Under the pieces are notes generated by a model. It saw only the letters and a list, made by a program, of their open reading frames with translations, was not told where the DNA came from and searched no databases. Of a stretch of 64,000 nucleotides of DNA, positions 1-8,702 are shown piece after piece. The translations under genes were made by a program, and so were the position numbers. The stretch is from contig NZ_CP162139.1 in assembly GCF_040833985.1 (NCBI RefSeq), positions 682,001 to 746,000 on the forward strand, read 5' to 3'. Numbering within the stretch: the stretch's first letter is position 1; each line of letters opens with the position of its first letter. Source of the stretch: Leptospira sp. WS4.C2. GTDB lineage: Bacteria > Spirochaetota > Leptospiria > Leptospirales > Leptospiraceae.

Positions 1-497
1 AGCACTTGGATGAGATCTTGTGAAAATCGAAAACATGCCTGCCTGTAAGGTTGGGTGTCCGTTTTATTTTCGTTTTGCGGTGCAATCAGGGCAATTTTAG
101 AAGAAATTTTGCTACCGGTACGAATGAGGTAAGGATAAGCATAGGCAGCCCGGTTTTGGCCCCGATGATCAATGTCTAAAATTTGACGGAGGGCGTGGTG
201 GATGGAATTTTCCGATCGACCTTGGGCTCCGAGATTTGAGTACTTAGCCAATGCTTCCGGGAGTTTGTCCACAGTCATCAAGTAGGATGCGTGTTTTTCT
301 TTACTGCCGTGTTTTTCTACACGTTTGTGCCAGTCTTTGAGTTCATCTAAGATACAACGTGCTGTGGGTGTAAGGCTTCCTACAGAATCAGATAAAAAGA
401 TGTAGGACTGTGCTGATGGTCTATCGGCTGAACTTTCCTCTTTGGATGAGGGGTTCTCTACGACTGTGTCTGATAGATCAATACTTTCTTCACTCAT
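1..497 (-). CDS. Unknown protein, 3' end outside window
   Basis: An open frame runs from an ATG at 497 off the left edge, giving about 165 residues of the N-terminal part. The start overlaps the avtA stop as ATGA, so the two are probably cotranscribed and translationally coupled. The first ~25 residues are acidic and serine-rich (starts MSEESIDLSD). The rest is soluble, mixed charged sequence with no membrane segment or signal peptide. I do not recognise a family. The position after avtA does not by itself suggest a role in amino-acid metabolism. Confidence 0.7.
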   Translation of the reverse strand, partial: MSEESIDLSDTVVENPSSKEESSADRPSAQSYIFLSDSVGSLTPTARCILDELKDWHKRVEKHGSKEKHASYLMTVDKLPEALAKYSNLGAQGRSENSIHHALRQILDIDHRGQNRAAYAYPYLIRTGSKISSKIALIAPQNENKTDTQPYRQACFRFSQDLIQV

Positions 498-1774
498 TTG
501 GATTTTGCCTGGTGTGAGGCCACAATCTCAGCCAAGATATGGGCTCCCCTGGCTAATTCTTCTTCCTTACGGCAATATGTCAAACGTATGCAATCTTGAG
601 TGTGCGAAAAATCTGAGTTTAACCCCGGAAAGAAATAATGTCCAGAAACAATGAAGAGCCGTTTATCTTTACAAAGGTGGTAAAGTTTGTGATTGGATAC
701 AGATAAATTGGGAAAACGAATCCAAAGAAAAAATCCACCTAAAGGATCATGGATTTCATACTCGACTCCATGTTTTTGGAATTCCGATTCAAAGATAGAA
801 ATTGCAAGTTCCTTTTTTTTGTCATAAAACGGACGTAAGACGTTTTTTGTAAGGAGTGGAAGTATGTCCTTACGAAAGAGAATTTCCATCATATACACAC
901 CGAGGTTTCCAACAGCTAAATTGCCTACTGCCGCATAAGATGAAAGAGTTTCGATTGTGTCTGGGTTAGAGATGATGATTCCTAAACGAACTCCCGGCAG
1001 CCCAATTTTTGAAAAACTTAAGGAAAGGGTTCTCCCTTCCCGGTAAGGAATCGGTTCTTCCTCTCCAATCAAATTGGGGAAAGGATTTCCGTAGGCCAAA
1101 TCAATGAGGAGGGGAATCGATTTCTCTTGGGTTCTTTTTTCTATCCAATGAATGTCTTTTAGAGATAAAATATTTCCTGTGGGATTCGTAGGACGTGATA
1201 GGGCCACACAACCTACATTCGAAAGATCAAAATCGGTTTTGTTTAATCCGTATCGAAATCTATGATTTCCTGTTGGAATCACTTCAGGTTTGGTTGCCAC
1301 AAAGGCATCGGCTTCTATGGATTGGTCCGCATAACCAATGTATTCTGGGACAATAGGGAGAAGTATTTTTTTAAAACTCCCATCGGTCATTTTGCCGGAT
1401 TGGAGGTTGAGTAAGTAAGAATAGGCGTTTTGGCTGCCATTGAAAAAAGCGATGTTGTCTTTGGTAAGAGTAACACCAAAATGCGGAGATAAATATTCTG
1501 CGGCGAGTGTGCGGAAACGATCATTGCCGATGGGTGCTTGGTAGTCACCAAGAAGTGCCGCAAGCGACGGGTCTTTGGCCAGGGAGAGAAAACAATCCGC
1601 GAAAATTTCTTCTGCTTCCGGGATGTGGGCCGGATTTCCTCCCCCAAGAAGGATTTCGTCCGGGTGCCCGGTGATTTGGCCCAGGTCCTCCATTAGGGAT
1701 CGAATTCCCTGGTTTTGGCGGAGGCGGCTTGCCCAAAGAGAAGAAAAAGAACCCGTCATGGGGGCCATGTTCAC
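494..1774 (-). CDS. avtA: Valine-pyruvate aminotransferase AvtA
   Basis: A cytoplasmic PLP-dependent fold-type I aminotransferase of 426 residues, close in length to E. coli AvtA, which moves the amino group between valine/alanine and their 2-oxo acids. Family hallmarks are visible: LMEDLG near residue 25, LLGGGNPAHIPE near 42, PEYIGYAD in the middle, RPTNPTGN, IDLAYGNPFP, and the PLP lysine in SFSKIGLPG (Lys256). The C-terminal part has GHYFFPGL and a conserved Arg region. An upstream ATG two codons before MAPMTG is used; the exact start could be either. It is the first gene of a minus-strand unit and is divergent from the DegT-like gene at 1902. The family call is firm; substrate preference is inferred. 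Confidence 0.9.
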   Translation of the reverse strand: MNMAPMTGSFSSLWASRLRQNQGIRSLMEDLGQITGHPDEILLGGGNPAHIPEAEEIFADCFLSLAKDPSLAALLGDYQAPIGNDRFRTLAAEYLSPHFGVTLTKDNIAFFNGSQNAYSYLLNLQSGKMTDGSFKKILLPIVPEYIGYADQSIEADAFVATKPEVIPTGNHRFRYGLNKTDFDLSNVGCVALSRPTNPTGNILSLKDIHWIEKRTQEKSIPLLIDLAYGNPFPNLIGEEEPIPYREGRTLSLSFSKIGLPGVRLGIIISNPDTIETLSSYAAVGNLAVGNLGVYMMEILFRKDILPLLTKNVLRPFYDKKKELAISIFESEFQKHGVEYEIHDPLGGFFLWIRFPNLSVSNHKLYHLCKDKRLFIVSGHYFFPGLNSDFSHTQDCIRLTYCRKEEELARGAHILAEIVASHQAKSK

Positions 1775-1842
1775 CAGACTTTCTTCACCCAGAACCCTTT
1801 TTCCAAGGGAATCCTAAAATTATGTTCGCATTTCGAAAAATG

Positions 1843-1884
1843 AAGTGACATAATACGGAAACAGGGTATTTAAGTGACATAATA
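1843..1884 (+). promoter_or_regulatory. Tandem 13-base motif in divergent promoter region
   Basis: The 13-mer AAGTGACATAATA occurs twice on the plus strand, at 1843-1855 and 1872-1884, 29 bases apart, just before the DegT-like start at 1902. CATAAT resembles a -10 box, so these may be tandem promoters or a repeated activator site. The related string GACATAAT also occurs in several other intergenic gaps in this window. Confidence 0.4.
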
Positions 1885-1901
1885 TAGAGGAGTGCTGTTG
1901 G

Positions 1902-2996
1902 ATGAGCACCGAAACAATACAAAGACCTATTCGAAAAGAAAAAGACATTGAATTTTTTAAACCAACCCTTTCTCGGGAAGACCTGAAAGGTGTTTTGGAA
2001 TGTCTCGTGGATGAACACCTTTCTACCGGTGAAATTGTAGAAAGATTTGAAAAAACGTTCTGTCACACCTTTAAAATCAAACACGCCATCTCTTCTAATT
2101 CCCTTACTTCTGCATACCACTTAGCATTACTTGCGTTAGGTGTAAAAGCAGGAGACTCCGTTCTTCTTTCCAGTTATGCTCCGATCTCTGCTTTGGATGC
2201 GATCTTTCTTTTACAAGCCAAACCAGTGCTTGTGGATTTAAAACGAAATTCCTTTCATCCTTGCCCGGAAGAATTCCTTCGTAAAAAAAATGAATCGGGT
2301 GCCACTTTCGCTCTTTTTGATCATAGTTTTGGATCTCTCATTCGTTTGAGTGATTATTCCATCGAAGGATTGGAAGTTTTAGAAGACTTTACCGAAGCCA
2401 TTGGAGCCACTTCCGAAACGATCAGCGTAGGAAAACAATCCAAAATTGCCATTTGTGGTCTCAGTGCAGAAAACATCATTACCACTGGAAACGGTGCGAT
2501 GATCATTACTTCAGAAGCTTCTCTCTCTACTTCAGTAAAATCATACAAATCGGGTCCTTCCGCCAAACGCAATTTTGGTGAACCAAAGTATGATTACAAT
2601 TTAGTGGATTACCAAGCAGCCCTCGGAATTGAACAACTTTCCAAACTCGGTGTCATCTTAGAACGTAAGAAAAAAATTGCCTCTGCCTATTTACAAGCGG
2701 TGCAAAACTCCAGATTGGAAACTTACTTCCAAAATCCAACGGAAGATACCTTCCAAAGATTTCCTATTGTTGTCTCGGCACAAAACTACGAAGAGATCCA
2801 AAGGTATTTTAAATCCATTCATATTGGAACACAAAGAACTGTGGATGAACCACTTCATCGTGTATTGGAAGTGAATCCTTTGGAATTTCCGAATGCAGAA
2901 CGCCTTTACCAAAGAGGGCATTGTATTCCGATTTATCCTAACCTAACAAAAGACAACGTACAACGGATTGCTACAGCCATCCGACGAATCTATTGA
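1902..2996 (+). CDS. DegT/DnrJ/EryC1/StrS-family protein lacking the PLP lysine
   Basis: 364 residues with the DegT sugar-aminotransferase fold. The substrate/cofactor region is recognisable (SSNSLTSAYHLALLALG near 63-79, then GDSVLLSSYAP), and the PLP-ring aspartate region reads LEDFTEAIGA. The motif that normally carries the Schiff-base lysine (KxITTGEGG) reads NIITTGNGA here, placing Asn191 where lysine is expected. Transaminase chemistry is therefore doubtful. Family members with a changed lysine can act as dehydratases (ColD uses His) or may only bind ligand. The gene is followed directly by an ATP-grasp-like gene, with which it probably forms a two-gene operon. Family is clear; function is unknown. 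Confidence 0.8.
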   Translation: MSTETIQRPIRKEKDIEFFKPTLSREDLKGVLECLVDEHLSTGEIVERFEKTFCHTFKIKHAISSNSLTSAYHLALLALGVKAGDSVLLSSYAPISALDAIFLLQAKPVLVDLKRNSFHPCPEEFLRKKNESGATFALFDHSFGSLIRLSDYSIEGLEVLEDFTEAIGATSETISVGKQSKIAICGLSAENIITTGNGAMIITSEASLSTSVKSYKSGPSAKRNFGEPKYDYNLVDYQAALGIEQLSKLGVILERKKKIASAYLQAVQNSRLETYFQNPTEDTFQRFPIVVSAQNYEEIQRYFKSIHIGTQRTVDEPLHRVLEVNPLEFPNAERLYQRGHCIPIYPNLTKDNVQRIATAIRRIY

Positions 2997-4148
2997 TTGG
3001 CTCAGGTTCTTTATTATCTAGACTCACTTTTTGAGTATAGATTACCTCTCAATCCCTTAAATTTAGATTCCTCCCTCAAACGGAGGAATCGTTGTTTAGA
3101 GAAGATGTTTTTTCCCATCTCTCGTGAAGAAGACTTTGTTCTCGTGGAAGAGTTACCGAGTGAGGAACTCTTTAACCATTGGAAAGAGTCTGGGCTCACA
3201 CCAGGCACTCCCGTCCAAGACGGTTCTCTTCTTGGAGACGTGACCCTTGTCGAATGGGGATGTAGGAATGAATGGTATGAAGGAAGGCTTGTCGAAGACC
3301 CGATTCGCATTGAAACCTCACGGTATCTCAATTCCAAAATCACACAGCTTGATTTTCGAAAACACCATTCCCCTCTACCGGCAAAGGTAATCTCTTCCGA
3401 AGAACATCTGTTTACTGAACTAGAAGAAACCAAACTACCCATCGTACTCAAAAGTGAATTTGGCCTTGCGGGAAGAAATCATATTATATTTAAATCGGCT
3501 TCTGATTCCTGGAAGATGTCTCAAGTAAACAAACGACTTTTTGGTTTTCCGATTCTTGCTGAGTTTTGGGTTGGGGACGAAAGGTTTTTTGATTTTTCGA
3601 CTCTTTGGGATGTTCGGGATGGGGAATTCTTTTATCTTACTTCTACGGCTATGCTTATTGATAAAGAAGGGGTGTTTCGGGGGATTCGAATCGGTGGCTC
3701 TGAGTTTCCTTACTCTGCTCACTTTTTACCTCCAGTGATGGACCTCGTTCAAGATGTGAAAGGATTGATCCCGAAAGAGTATTCTGGCCCTTGTGCTATC
3801 GATGGATTTTTATACAAAGAAGAGGGTAGGGTCCAAGTCCAGCCGGTATCCGAATTTAACTTTCGTTATTCGATAGGCCGGATTCTCTTCGAAGTTCGTA
3901 AAAAACGAAATCCAAAACAAGAAGTGGTGAGTGGAATTTTGATTTTGCCTTATCCCAAACAAGGTTCGCTTGATGAGTGGTCTACCATCAAACGACTGGA
4001 AAAAGACTTGGATATTAATATGATCCTACTAACTCCAGTTAGAGATCTGTCTGGAAAACCTTATCAAAATTCAGTAATTTATTTTGAAACCACAGAAGAC
4101 AATGAGCCTTCCGTGGTGGAATCCATTTGGTTATCCTGGATGGATTAA
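2997..4148 (+). CDS. ATP-grasp-like protein coupled to the DegT-like gene
   Basis: 383 residues starting at a TTG immediately after the TGA of the upstream gene, with no clear Shine-Dalgarno, so translational coupling is likely. The middle has an ATP-grasp-like pattern: PIVLKSEFGLAGRNHIIF near residues 145-162 (lysine strand and small-residue loop), then ILAEFWVGDERFF. Near residue 260 is CAIDGFLYKEEGRVQVQPVSE followed by FNFRYSIG, resembling the metal-binding Glu/Asn-x-Arg end of the fold. The N-terminal third is unassigned. Together with the lysine-less DegT protein it may form a peptide- or sugar-ligase-type module. Family assignment is from motifs only; substrate is unknown. Confidence 0.6.
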   Translation: MAQVLYYLDSLFEYRLPLNPLNLDSSLKRRNRCLEKMFFPISREEDFVLVEELPSEELFNHWKESGLTPGTPVQDGSLLGDVTLVEWGCRNEWYEGRLVEDPIRIETSRYLNSKITQLDFRKHHSPLPAKVISSEEHLFTELEETKLPIVLKSEFGLAGRNHIIFKSASDSWKMSQVNKRLFGFPILAEFWVGDERFFDFSTLWDVRDGEFFYLTSTAMLIDKEGVFRGIRIGGSEFPYSAHFLPPVMDLVQDVKGLIPKEYSGPCAIDGFLYKEEGRVQVQPVSEFNFRYSIGRILFEVRKKRNPKQEVVSGILILPYPKQGSLDEWSTIKRLEKDLDINMILLTPVRDLSGKPYQNSVIYFETTEDNEPSVVESIWLSWMD

Positions 4149-4175
4149 AAAAGAACTAAAACTAAGTCCCTAAAC

Positions 4176-4976
4176 TTAAACTCCGTCCCGATTGGAGATA
4201 AATTCATGTTTTCCATTGATCTCAAGGATTGGATCTGATGAATTTCCTCGACGTTTGATTTCCAAAATGTCTGTATTAGTGAGAGGAAGGGTAGCTTCTA
4301 GACTCACAATGACTTTGTCCCCTTTTTCAGTCCAAGTACATAACATCTTAGCCGTTTCGTATCCCATTTCACAAGTTCCATCGTTATGAAGTTGGATTCT
4401 TGCTATATTGGATTTTGTTTTCCACTTTCCGATGGCCCAAGTATTTTTGGGTGGAATGAGAGCTGAACCCGCTTGTTCTGAATTGAATATCAGTTCTGCT
4501 ATGGCTGTGTTTTCTGAATTTGTTCCTTTGTATACTTCTTGGATGGTAAGAGAAATTTCTTTGGCCCGAAGTTCGGATTTGAATTCGATCATTTGAAGAG
4601 ACAAACTATCTTTTAGAGTTATAATTTCTTCATTTCCCTCTTCTGTGGAAATTTTTAGTTTTTTGATTCTATTGTTTGCTGCCCAAAGTTTTGGATCACC
4701 AAATCCATTGTAGATGGATAAGGAACGAAAGTTGATTGGTGACTTGTATTTGATTTGTAAGGATTCACCGATCCCTTCACCATCCACACCTTCGACCCAA
4801 CTGGTTTTGAGTTTTCCGTCCATCGCAAAGATGGGGGTATATTTTTTTGATTTTGGTAACAGTTGACTGCTGGAAGTAACACTCGGAGGATTGAGTGGTT
4901 CTGCAAAGATCGGTAGGCAGAGAGCGGCTATGAGTAGGGAAGTTTTGGAAATAGAAAACTGCATACGCAAAATCAT
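4176..4976 (-). CDS. Exported protein with discoidin/NADase-type carbohydrate-binding-like domain
   Basis: 266 residues. A signal peptide covers about residues 1-25 (ends LCLPIFAEP), so the protein is exported to the periplasm or outer membrane. Residues ~45-170 fit a jelly-roll discoidin-type domain: AMDGKLKTSWVEGVDGEGIG is the usual 'D..ptT.W.e...G.G' signature, followed by SLSIYNGFGDP and a LTIQEVYKG strand. This type of domain is common in secreted Leptospira proteins and is thought to bind glycans. The C-terminal ~80 residues (GKWKT...CEMGYETAKM) form a second small beta domain of unknown role. The start may instead be the internal Met at 4964. Confidence 0.65.
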   Translation of the reverse strand: MILRMQFSISKTSLLIAALCLPIFAEPLNPPSVTSSSQLLPKSKKYTPIFAMDGKLKTSWVEGVDGEGIGESLQIKYKSPINFRSLSIYNGFGDPKLWAANNRIKKLKISTEEGNEEIITLKDSLSLQMIEFKSELRAKEISLTIQEVYKGTNSENTAIAELIFNSEQAGSALIPPKNTWAIGKWKTKSNIARIQLHNDGTCEMGYETAKMLCTWTEKGDKVIVSLEATLPLTNTDILEIKRRGNSSDPILEINGKHEFISNRDGV

Positions 4977-5014
4977 AAGTATCTAAAATTTTGAGCAAGT
5001 AGGAAATAATTTAA

Positions 5015-5338
5015 ATGAATCAAACATGGGAATTCAGCACAGTCTATGTCACTTTTTCCTCAGAAGAAGAAGCAAAAAAAATCGCAAAAATTGTCGTTAC
5101 TGAACGGTTGGCGGCCTGCGCCAATATCATCAAGGGAATGGATTCCATTTACATTTGGAAAGAGGTTTTAGAAGAATCAACTGAAGTTGTTTGTTTATTC
5201 AAAACGACAAGGGAGAAATCGGAGCTATTAATGCAGAGAATCAAAGAAATACATTCTTACGAAACTCCCTGCATTGTTTTATGGCCTATTGTTTCAGGAA
5301 ATCCTGATTATTTGGATTGGGTTCGAAATTCTTTATAA
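5015..5338 (+). CDS. cutA: CutA divalent-cation tolerance protein
   Basis: 107 residues, the usual CutA length. It starts with the TVYVTFSSEEEAKKIA strand-helix, carries RLAACANIIKGMDSIYIWK (the conserved Cys and the IxSiYxWxg motif) and ends with HSYETPCIVLWPI, followed by the short C-terminal WVRNSL. CutA proteins are small trimeric cytoplasmic proteins linked to copper tolerance; the true function is uncertain. The 3' end overlaps the convergent GST-like gene by 31 bases. Confidence 0.93.
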   Translation: MNQTWEFSTVYVTFSSEEEAKKIAKIVVTERLAACANIIKGMDSIYIWKEVLEESTEVVCLFKTTREKSELLMQRIKEIHSYETPCIVLWPIVSGNPDYLDWVRNSL

Positions 5339-6045
5339 AACTCTCCGATTCTATCGAATAACACTTCGAATCCTAATTCTTTACGCCAAGTAAGAAAGGT
5401 TTCTGGCATTTGGACAGAGGCAAACCAAGGATAAGCGGGGGATTCTTTTGGTTCGGCAAGCATACCCATAAGACTTGCCACAGTCAAATCCACTCGTCCA
5501 AAAGAATTTCCGTTAAAAAATTTACGGCTTTTATAGATTTCTATTAATTCTTTGGAACATTCATCTAATGATTGTTTTACGACTTCCAGATTTTTGGGAG
5601 TGATTTTATACCTTCTTTTGAGAGATAAGGCAATCAAATCAAAATGTTCTGGAGGTCCAACTGAATCGCTGAGCGAAACAGGTTTTAATAAAAATAATTT
5701 TCCCACAATTTCTGGATAATCCAGGATAAAGTGATATAAAAGAGTTTGTAAACTTTTTCCGATTTGAGTATCTACTTTCTCTTCCATAAGTTTTTCTTCC
5801 GCAGATGCTTTGTGGCCAAATGCTTTTTCTTCGACTAAATCTAGAATATTTCCTGAACCTTGAGTGACACCTGAATCAGTCTCCAAAACAGGCACATAAA
5901 GATCGTTTACTAGGGGTTTTAAAGTTTGGATGTGTTGTCCGGGTACCAGTGGGCTTAGTTGGTAGGGATAGTTTGCAAGATCCAATGCCCATCTAGCTTT
6001 TTCAGAAAAATGTGAGATTGGGAAAGTGTATAAGGTTGAACTCAT
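5308..6045 (-). CDS. Glutathione S-transferase-like protein
   Basis: 245 residues. The N-terminal ~80 residues match a thioredoxin-fold GST domain: LYTFPISHFSEKARWALDLA (active-site Ser/Tyr strand and helix 1), then VPVLETDSGVTQGSGNILDL with the cis-Pro and glutathione gamma-glutamyl-binding segment. An all-helical C-terminal domain follows, with FFNGNSFGRVDLTVASLMGM resembling the N-capping box. It could conjugate or reduce small molecules. It is transcribed towards cutA with a 31-base tail-to-tail overlap, so the two are unlikely to share regulation. Confidence 0.75.
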   Translation of the reverse strand: MSSTLYTFPISHFSEKARWALDLANYPYQLSPLVPGQHIQTLKPLVNDLYVPVLETDSGVTQGSGNILDLVEEKAFGHKASAEEKLMEEKVDTQIGKSLQTLLYHFILDYPEIVGKLFLLKPVSLSDSVGPPEHFDLIALSLKRRYKITPKNLEVVKQSLDECSKELIEIYKSRKFFNGNSFGRVDLTVASLMGMLAEPKESPAYPWFASVQMPETFLTWRKELGFEVLFDRIGEFYKEFRTQSK

Positions 6046-6146
6046 GTGTCGCAGTTTACGAAAAAGAAATCATTCGGCAATCAAGTTTTTGTAGCAGAAA
6101 ATGGATTGTCTTTAGATATTTCTATCTTTAAGATGATTCCTGTTTT

Positions 6147-7352
6147 ATGAGATTTGGCTTTTTTATTCTATTTTTAGTTTTTCCTATTGGATTTTTATTT
6201 GCCAAAGAAAAATCCGAATTCTGTTCCATGGAAAGACTCTGTGTCATATATGTTCAGGACAAAACAGGAGTCGACATTTACTTCCAAAACAAAATTGCTA
6301 TCGATGAAACCTATACTACTGTTTCAGTCAATGCAACTTCAAAGAATATGAAAAGCAGTATAAAACTTCCTTTTGTTACCGTATTAAAAGGTCCAAAACG
6401 TAAAAAACTGTTTCGTTTAAACGTAAACAAACCGAATAGGCGTTGGGTCTACCAGATCAAATACAAATGGATTCTTGGTAATTATTCTGTATCACATGAT
6501 CCAAAAACTGTTTATGATTTGCCGTTTGAAAAAGGTATGAAGGTTCGGGTCTATCAAGGTTATAAGGGAACTAAAAGCCACCATGGAGATAATCGTTATT
6601 CGATCGATTTTGGATTGAAAGAGGGAGATTTAGTAACAGCCGCTAGGGATGGCGTTGTCATTGATACGGAACAAAAAAATAATGAGGGTGGATTCGAAAT
6701 GAAATACATCCACTCCGCAAATTATGTAAAAATCCTTCATGAGGATGGAACCATAGGTCAATATGCTCACCTCCGTTATATGGGAGTTCTTGTCAAACGT
6801 GGGCAACGAGTGGCCACAGGAACCCCCCTGGGATATGCCGGAAGTACTGGATTTAGTGATGGTCCTCATTTGCATTTTGAAGTATACAAACCCACTCCCA
6901 AATTACGTAAAAAAACAATACCAACTGTATTTCTGACAGAATCCTCTGATGCACAAATTGTATCAGAGGGAGAACTTCATTGGCGCAGAGATAAACAAGA
7001 ACCAATAGTCAAAACGATTGCAGATATAGACGAAATTGAGATTTGTGAATCGATTCAGAAGCTGGAACGATCGGGATGTAATTTTTCCTCCTTTTCTAAA
7101 AGTTCCACTATTTATTTTTATCTTCCACTTTTGAAACCATCTCGTTACAAAATACAAATTTCCGTTCGTAAAAATGGAACCTCTATTTTGAAATTGTATA
7201 ATTGGGAGACGAATCCTGAATGGTGGGATGCCTACTTAGATGTGCAATTGGAAGATTCTTCTGAACCGATGGAAGGCGATTGGACTGCGACCATTTCTAT
7301 TGATGGCATAATACAAAAAGAAATTCAATTTCAAGTAACGAGTGTAAAGTGA
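6147..7352 (+). CDS. M23 (LytM-type) peptidase, first of a tandem pair
   Basis: 401 residues with a signal peptide (residues ~1-20, ends GFLFAKEK). The M23 domain lies at about 130-260: SHHGDNRYSIDFG gives the first zinc His and Asp, YAHLRYMG carries the further catalytic His, and GPHLHFEVY gives the HxH zinc pair. All ligands are present, so an active periplasmic metallo-endopeptidase is expected, probably cutting peptidoglycan cross-links. A leading ~110-residue beta-rich domain and a trailing ~120-residue domain are not recognised. It overlaps the next gene by four bases (GTGA), and the two products align along their full length, indicating a tandem duplication. Confidence 0.85.
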   Translation: MRFGFFILFLVFPIGFLFAKEKSEFCSMERLCVIYVQDKTGVDIYFQNKIAIDETYTTVSVNATSKNMKSSIKLPFVTVLKGPKRKKLFRLNVNKPNRRWVYQIKYKWILGNYSVSHDPKTVYDLPFEKGMKVRVYQGYKGTKSHHGDNRYSIDFGLKEGDLVTAARDGVVIDTEQKNNEGGFEMKYIHSANYVKILHEDGTIGQYAHLRYMGVLVKRGQRVATGTPLGYAGSTGFSDGPHLHFEVYKPTPKLRKKTIPTVFLTESSDAQIVSEGELHWRRDKQEPIVKTIADIDEIEICESIQKLERSGCNFSSFSKSSTIYFYLPLLKPSRYKIQISVRKNGTSILKLYNWETNPEWWDAYLDVQLEDSSEPMEGDWTATISIDGIIQKEIQFQVTSVK

Positions 7353-8548
7353 TCAGGTTTTTTTTCATTATATTGTTTATTGGTTTTTCCCTTGGATTGT
7401 TTGCGGAATCGAATGTTACCGAAGAATGTAATCAAGAATGGATTTGCCTCATCCAAACTAAAGACGAGGATGGAATTGCGTTGTCTATTCGTAACCACAA
7501 TCCTAATCCTAAAATTACAAATTCGGTTTTACTCAACACCACTCTTATCAATTTTAAAACAGATTTAGTTTTTCCATACTTTGTTGTTGTGAAGGGACCA
7601 AATCCTGTTTTTATTACAAAATTTCTTTTGGATGACAAATCGAAAAATGCCTTTCATTCTTTTGCTTTCCGAGTTCGACCAGGGGATTGGGATAGCATTC
7701 ATGATGATTCTGTGAGTTACTTATTGCCATTTGCTCCAGAAATTCGAGCAAGGGTTGTACAAGGATATAATGGATCCGTTACCCATTTTGGTAATTTTGC
7801 CTATTCTATCGATTTTGGAATTCCTGTAGGCACTCCCGTTCACGCAGCAAGAAAGGGTTATGTGATGGCAACTGAAGCTCGTTATTCGGAAGGTGGGTTT
7901 CGAAAGGATTTAATATCAAAGGCAAATTTTATCATCATACAACATGATGATGGAACTTTGGGCAATTATGCCCACTTAATGAAAAATGGTGTTGTTGTAA
8001 AGCTGGGAGATGTGGTAGAAGCAGGTCAATTAATTGGATACTCAGGTAATACTGGTTATACGCAAGGACCACACCTCCATTTCGAAGTACACAAACCAAA
8101 TCGTCAATTGGAAGTCACAACGATCCCAACTGTCTTTAGAACACAATACTCCGACAGGGACACTTTAAATGAATATTATATGTATTGGCATCCGCGTCTA
8201 GGAATCGACTCCAAGACGGATATACTAGAAGAAGACATTCAAATTTGTAAGCTAACAACAAAACGAGAAAAGACACAGTGCGGCGAAAACTCTTTCCAAT
8301 TGGGAGAGAACTTTTTAGTCTCCTTGGAATTTGCGAGACCAGGAAACCAACGGATTGAGATAGATATATCCATTGATGGAAAGGGGTTTGAGCCTATGAA
8401 ACTGGATTGGGTTGCTCAAAGGAATTTGGCCTTTGAAGGCAGATACCTATCGATTGCAAACAATCCTAAGTTCATTGGTCGTTGGAAGGTCCGAGTGAGG
8501 GTCAATGGAGAGGAAAAAAAGATTCTTTTTTTTGATGTAAAAGCATAA
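7349..8548 (+). CDS. M23 (LytM-type) peptidase, second of a tandem pair
   Basis: 399 residues from a GTG start overlapping the stop of the upstream paralogue. A signal peptide ends near GLFAES. The zinc-site pattern is complete: THFGNFAYSIDFG, NYAHLMKNG and GPHLHFEVHKP. N- and C-terminal domains match those of the upstream protein in order and size, but sequence identity outside the catalytic core is low, suggesting an old duplication with diverged specificity. A strong terminator follows, so the pair forms a two-gene operon. Confidence 0.85.
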   Translation: MIRFFFIILFIGFSLGLFAESNVTEECNQEWICLIQTKDEDGIALSIRNHNPNPKITNSVLLNTTLINFKTDLVFPYFVVVKGPNPVFITKFLLDDKSKNAFHSFAFRVRPGDWDSIHDDSVSYLLPFAPEIRARVVQGYNGSVTHFGNFAYSIDFGIPVGTPVHAARKGYVMATEARYSEGGFRKDLISKANFIIIQHDDGTLGNYAHLMKNGVVVKLGDVVEAGQLIGYSGNTGYTQGPHLHFEVHKPNRQLEVTTIPTVFRTQYSDRDTLNEYYMYWHPRLGIDSKTDILEEDIQICKLTTKREKTQCGENSFQLGENFLVSLEFARPGNQRIEIDISIDGKGFEPMKLDWVAQRNLAFEGRYLSIANNPKFIGRWKVRVRVNGEEKKILFFDVKA

Positions 8549-8617
8549 GCGTTTGACAAGTAAATGTATGTATAGCAGATTGACTATAGGCTTTCCAAGA
8601 CCTTTTGGTCGTTCGAT

Positions 8618-8643
8618 TGGGGGTGCAAACCCCCATCTTTTTT
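8618..8643 (+). terminator. Intrinsic terminator after the M23 pair
   Basis: A stem GGGGGT/ACCCCC, extended by one T-A pair, closes a GCAA tetraloop and is followed by six T residues on the plus strand. This is a textbook rho-independent terminator 70 bases after the second peptidase gene. Confidence 0.9.
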
Positions 8644-8702
8644 CGCACCTAATTACAGAAACATCTTCCCATTTTTGAATCCTGCCCTAGTTTGAGATTT
8701 CT

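Noticed and set aside
442..654. Plus-strand frame of 70 codons
   Set aside because: It lies across the avtA end and the next minus-strand gene, has no ribosome-binding site and resembles no protein.
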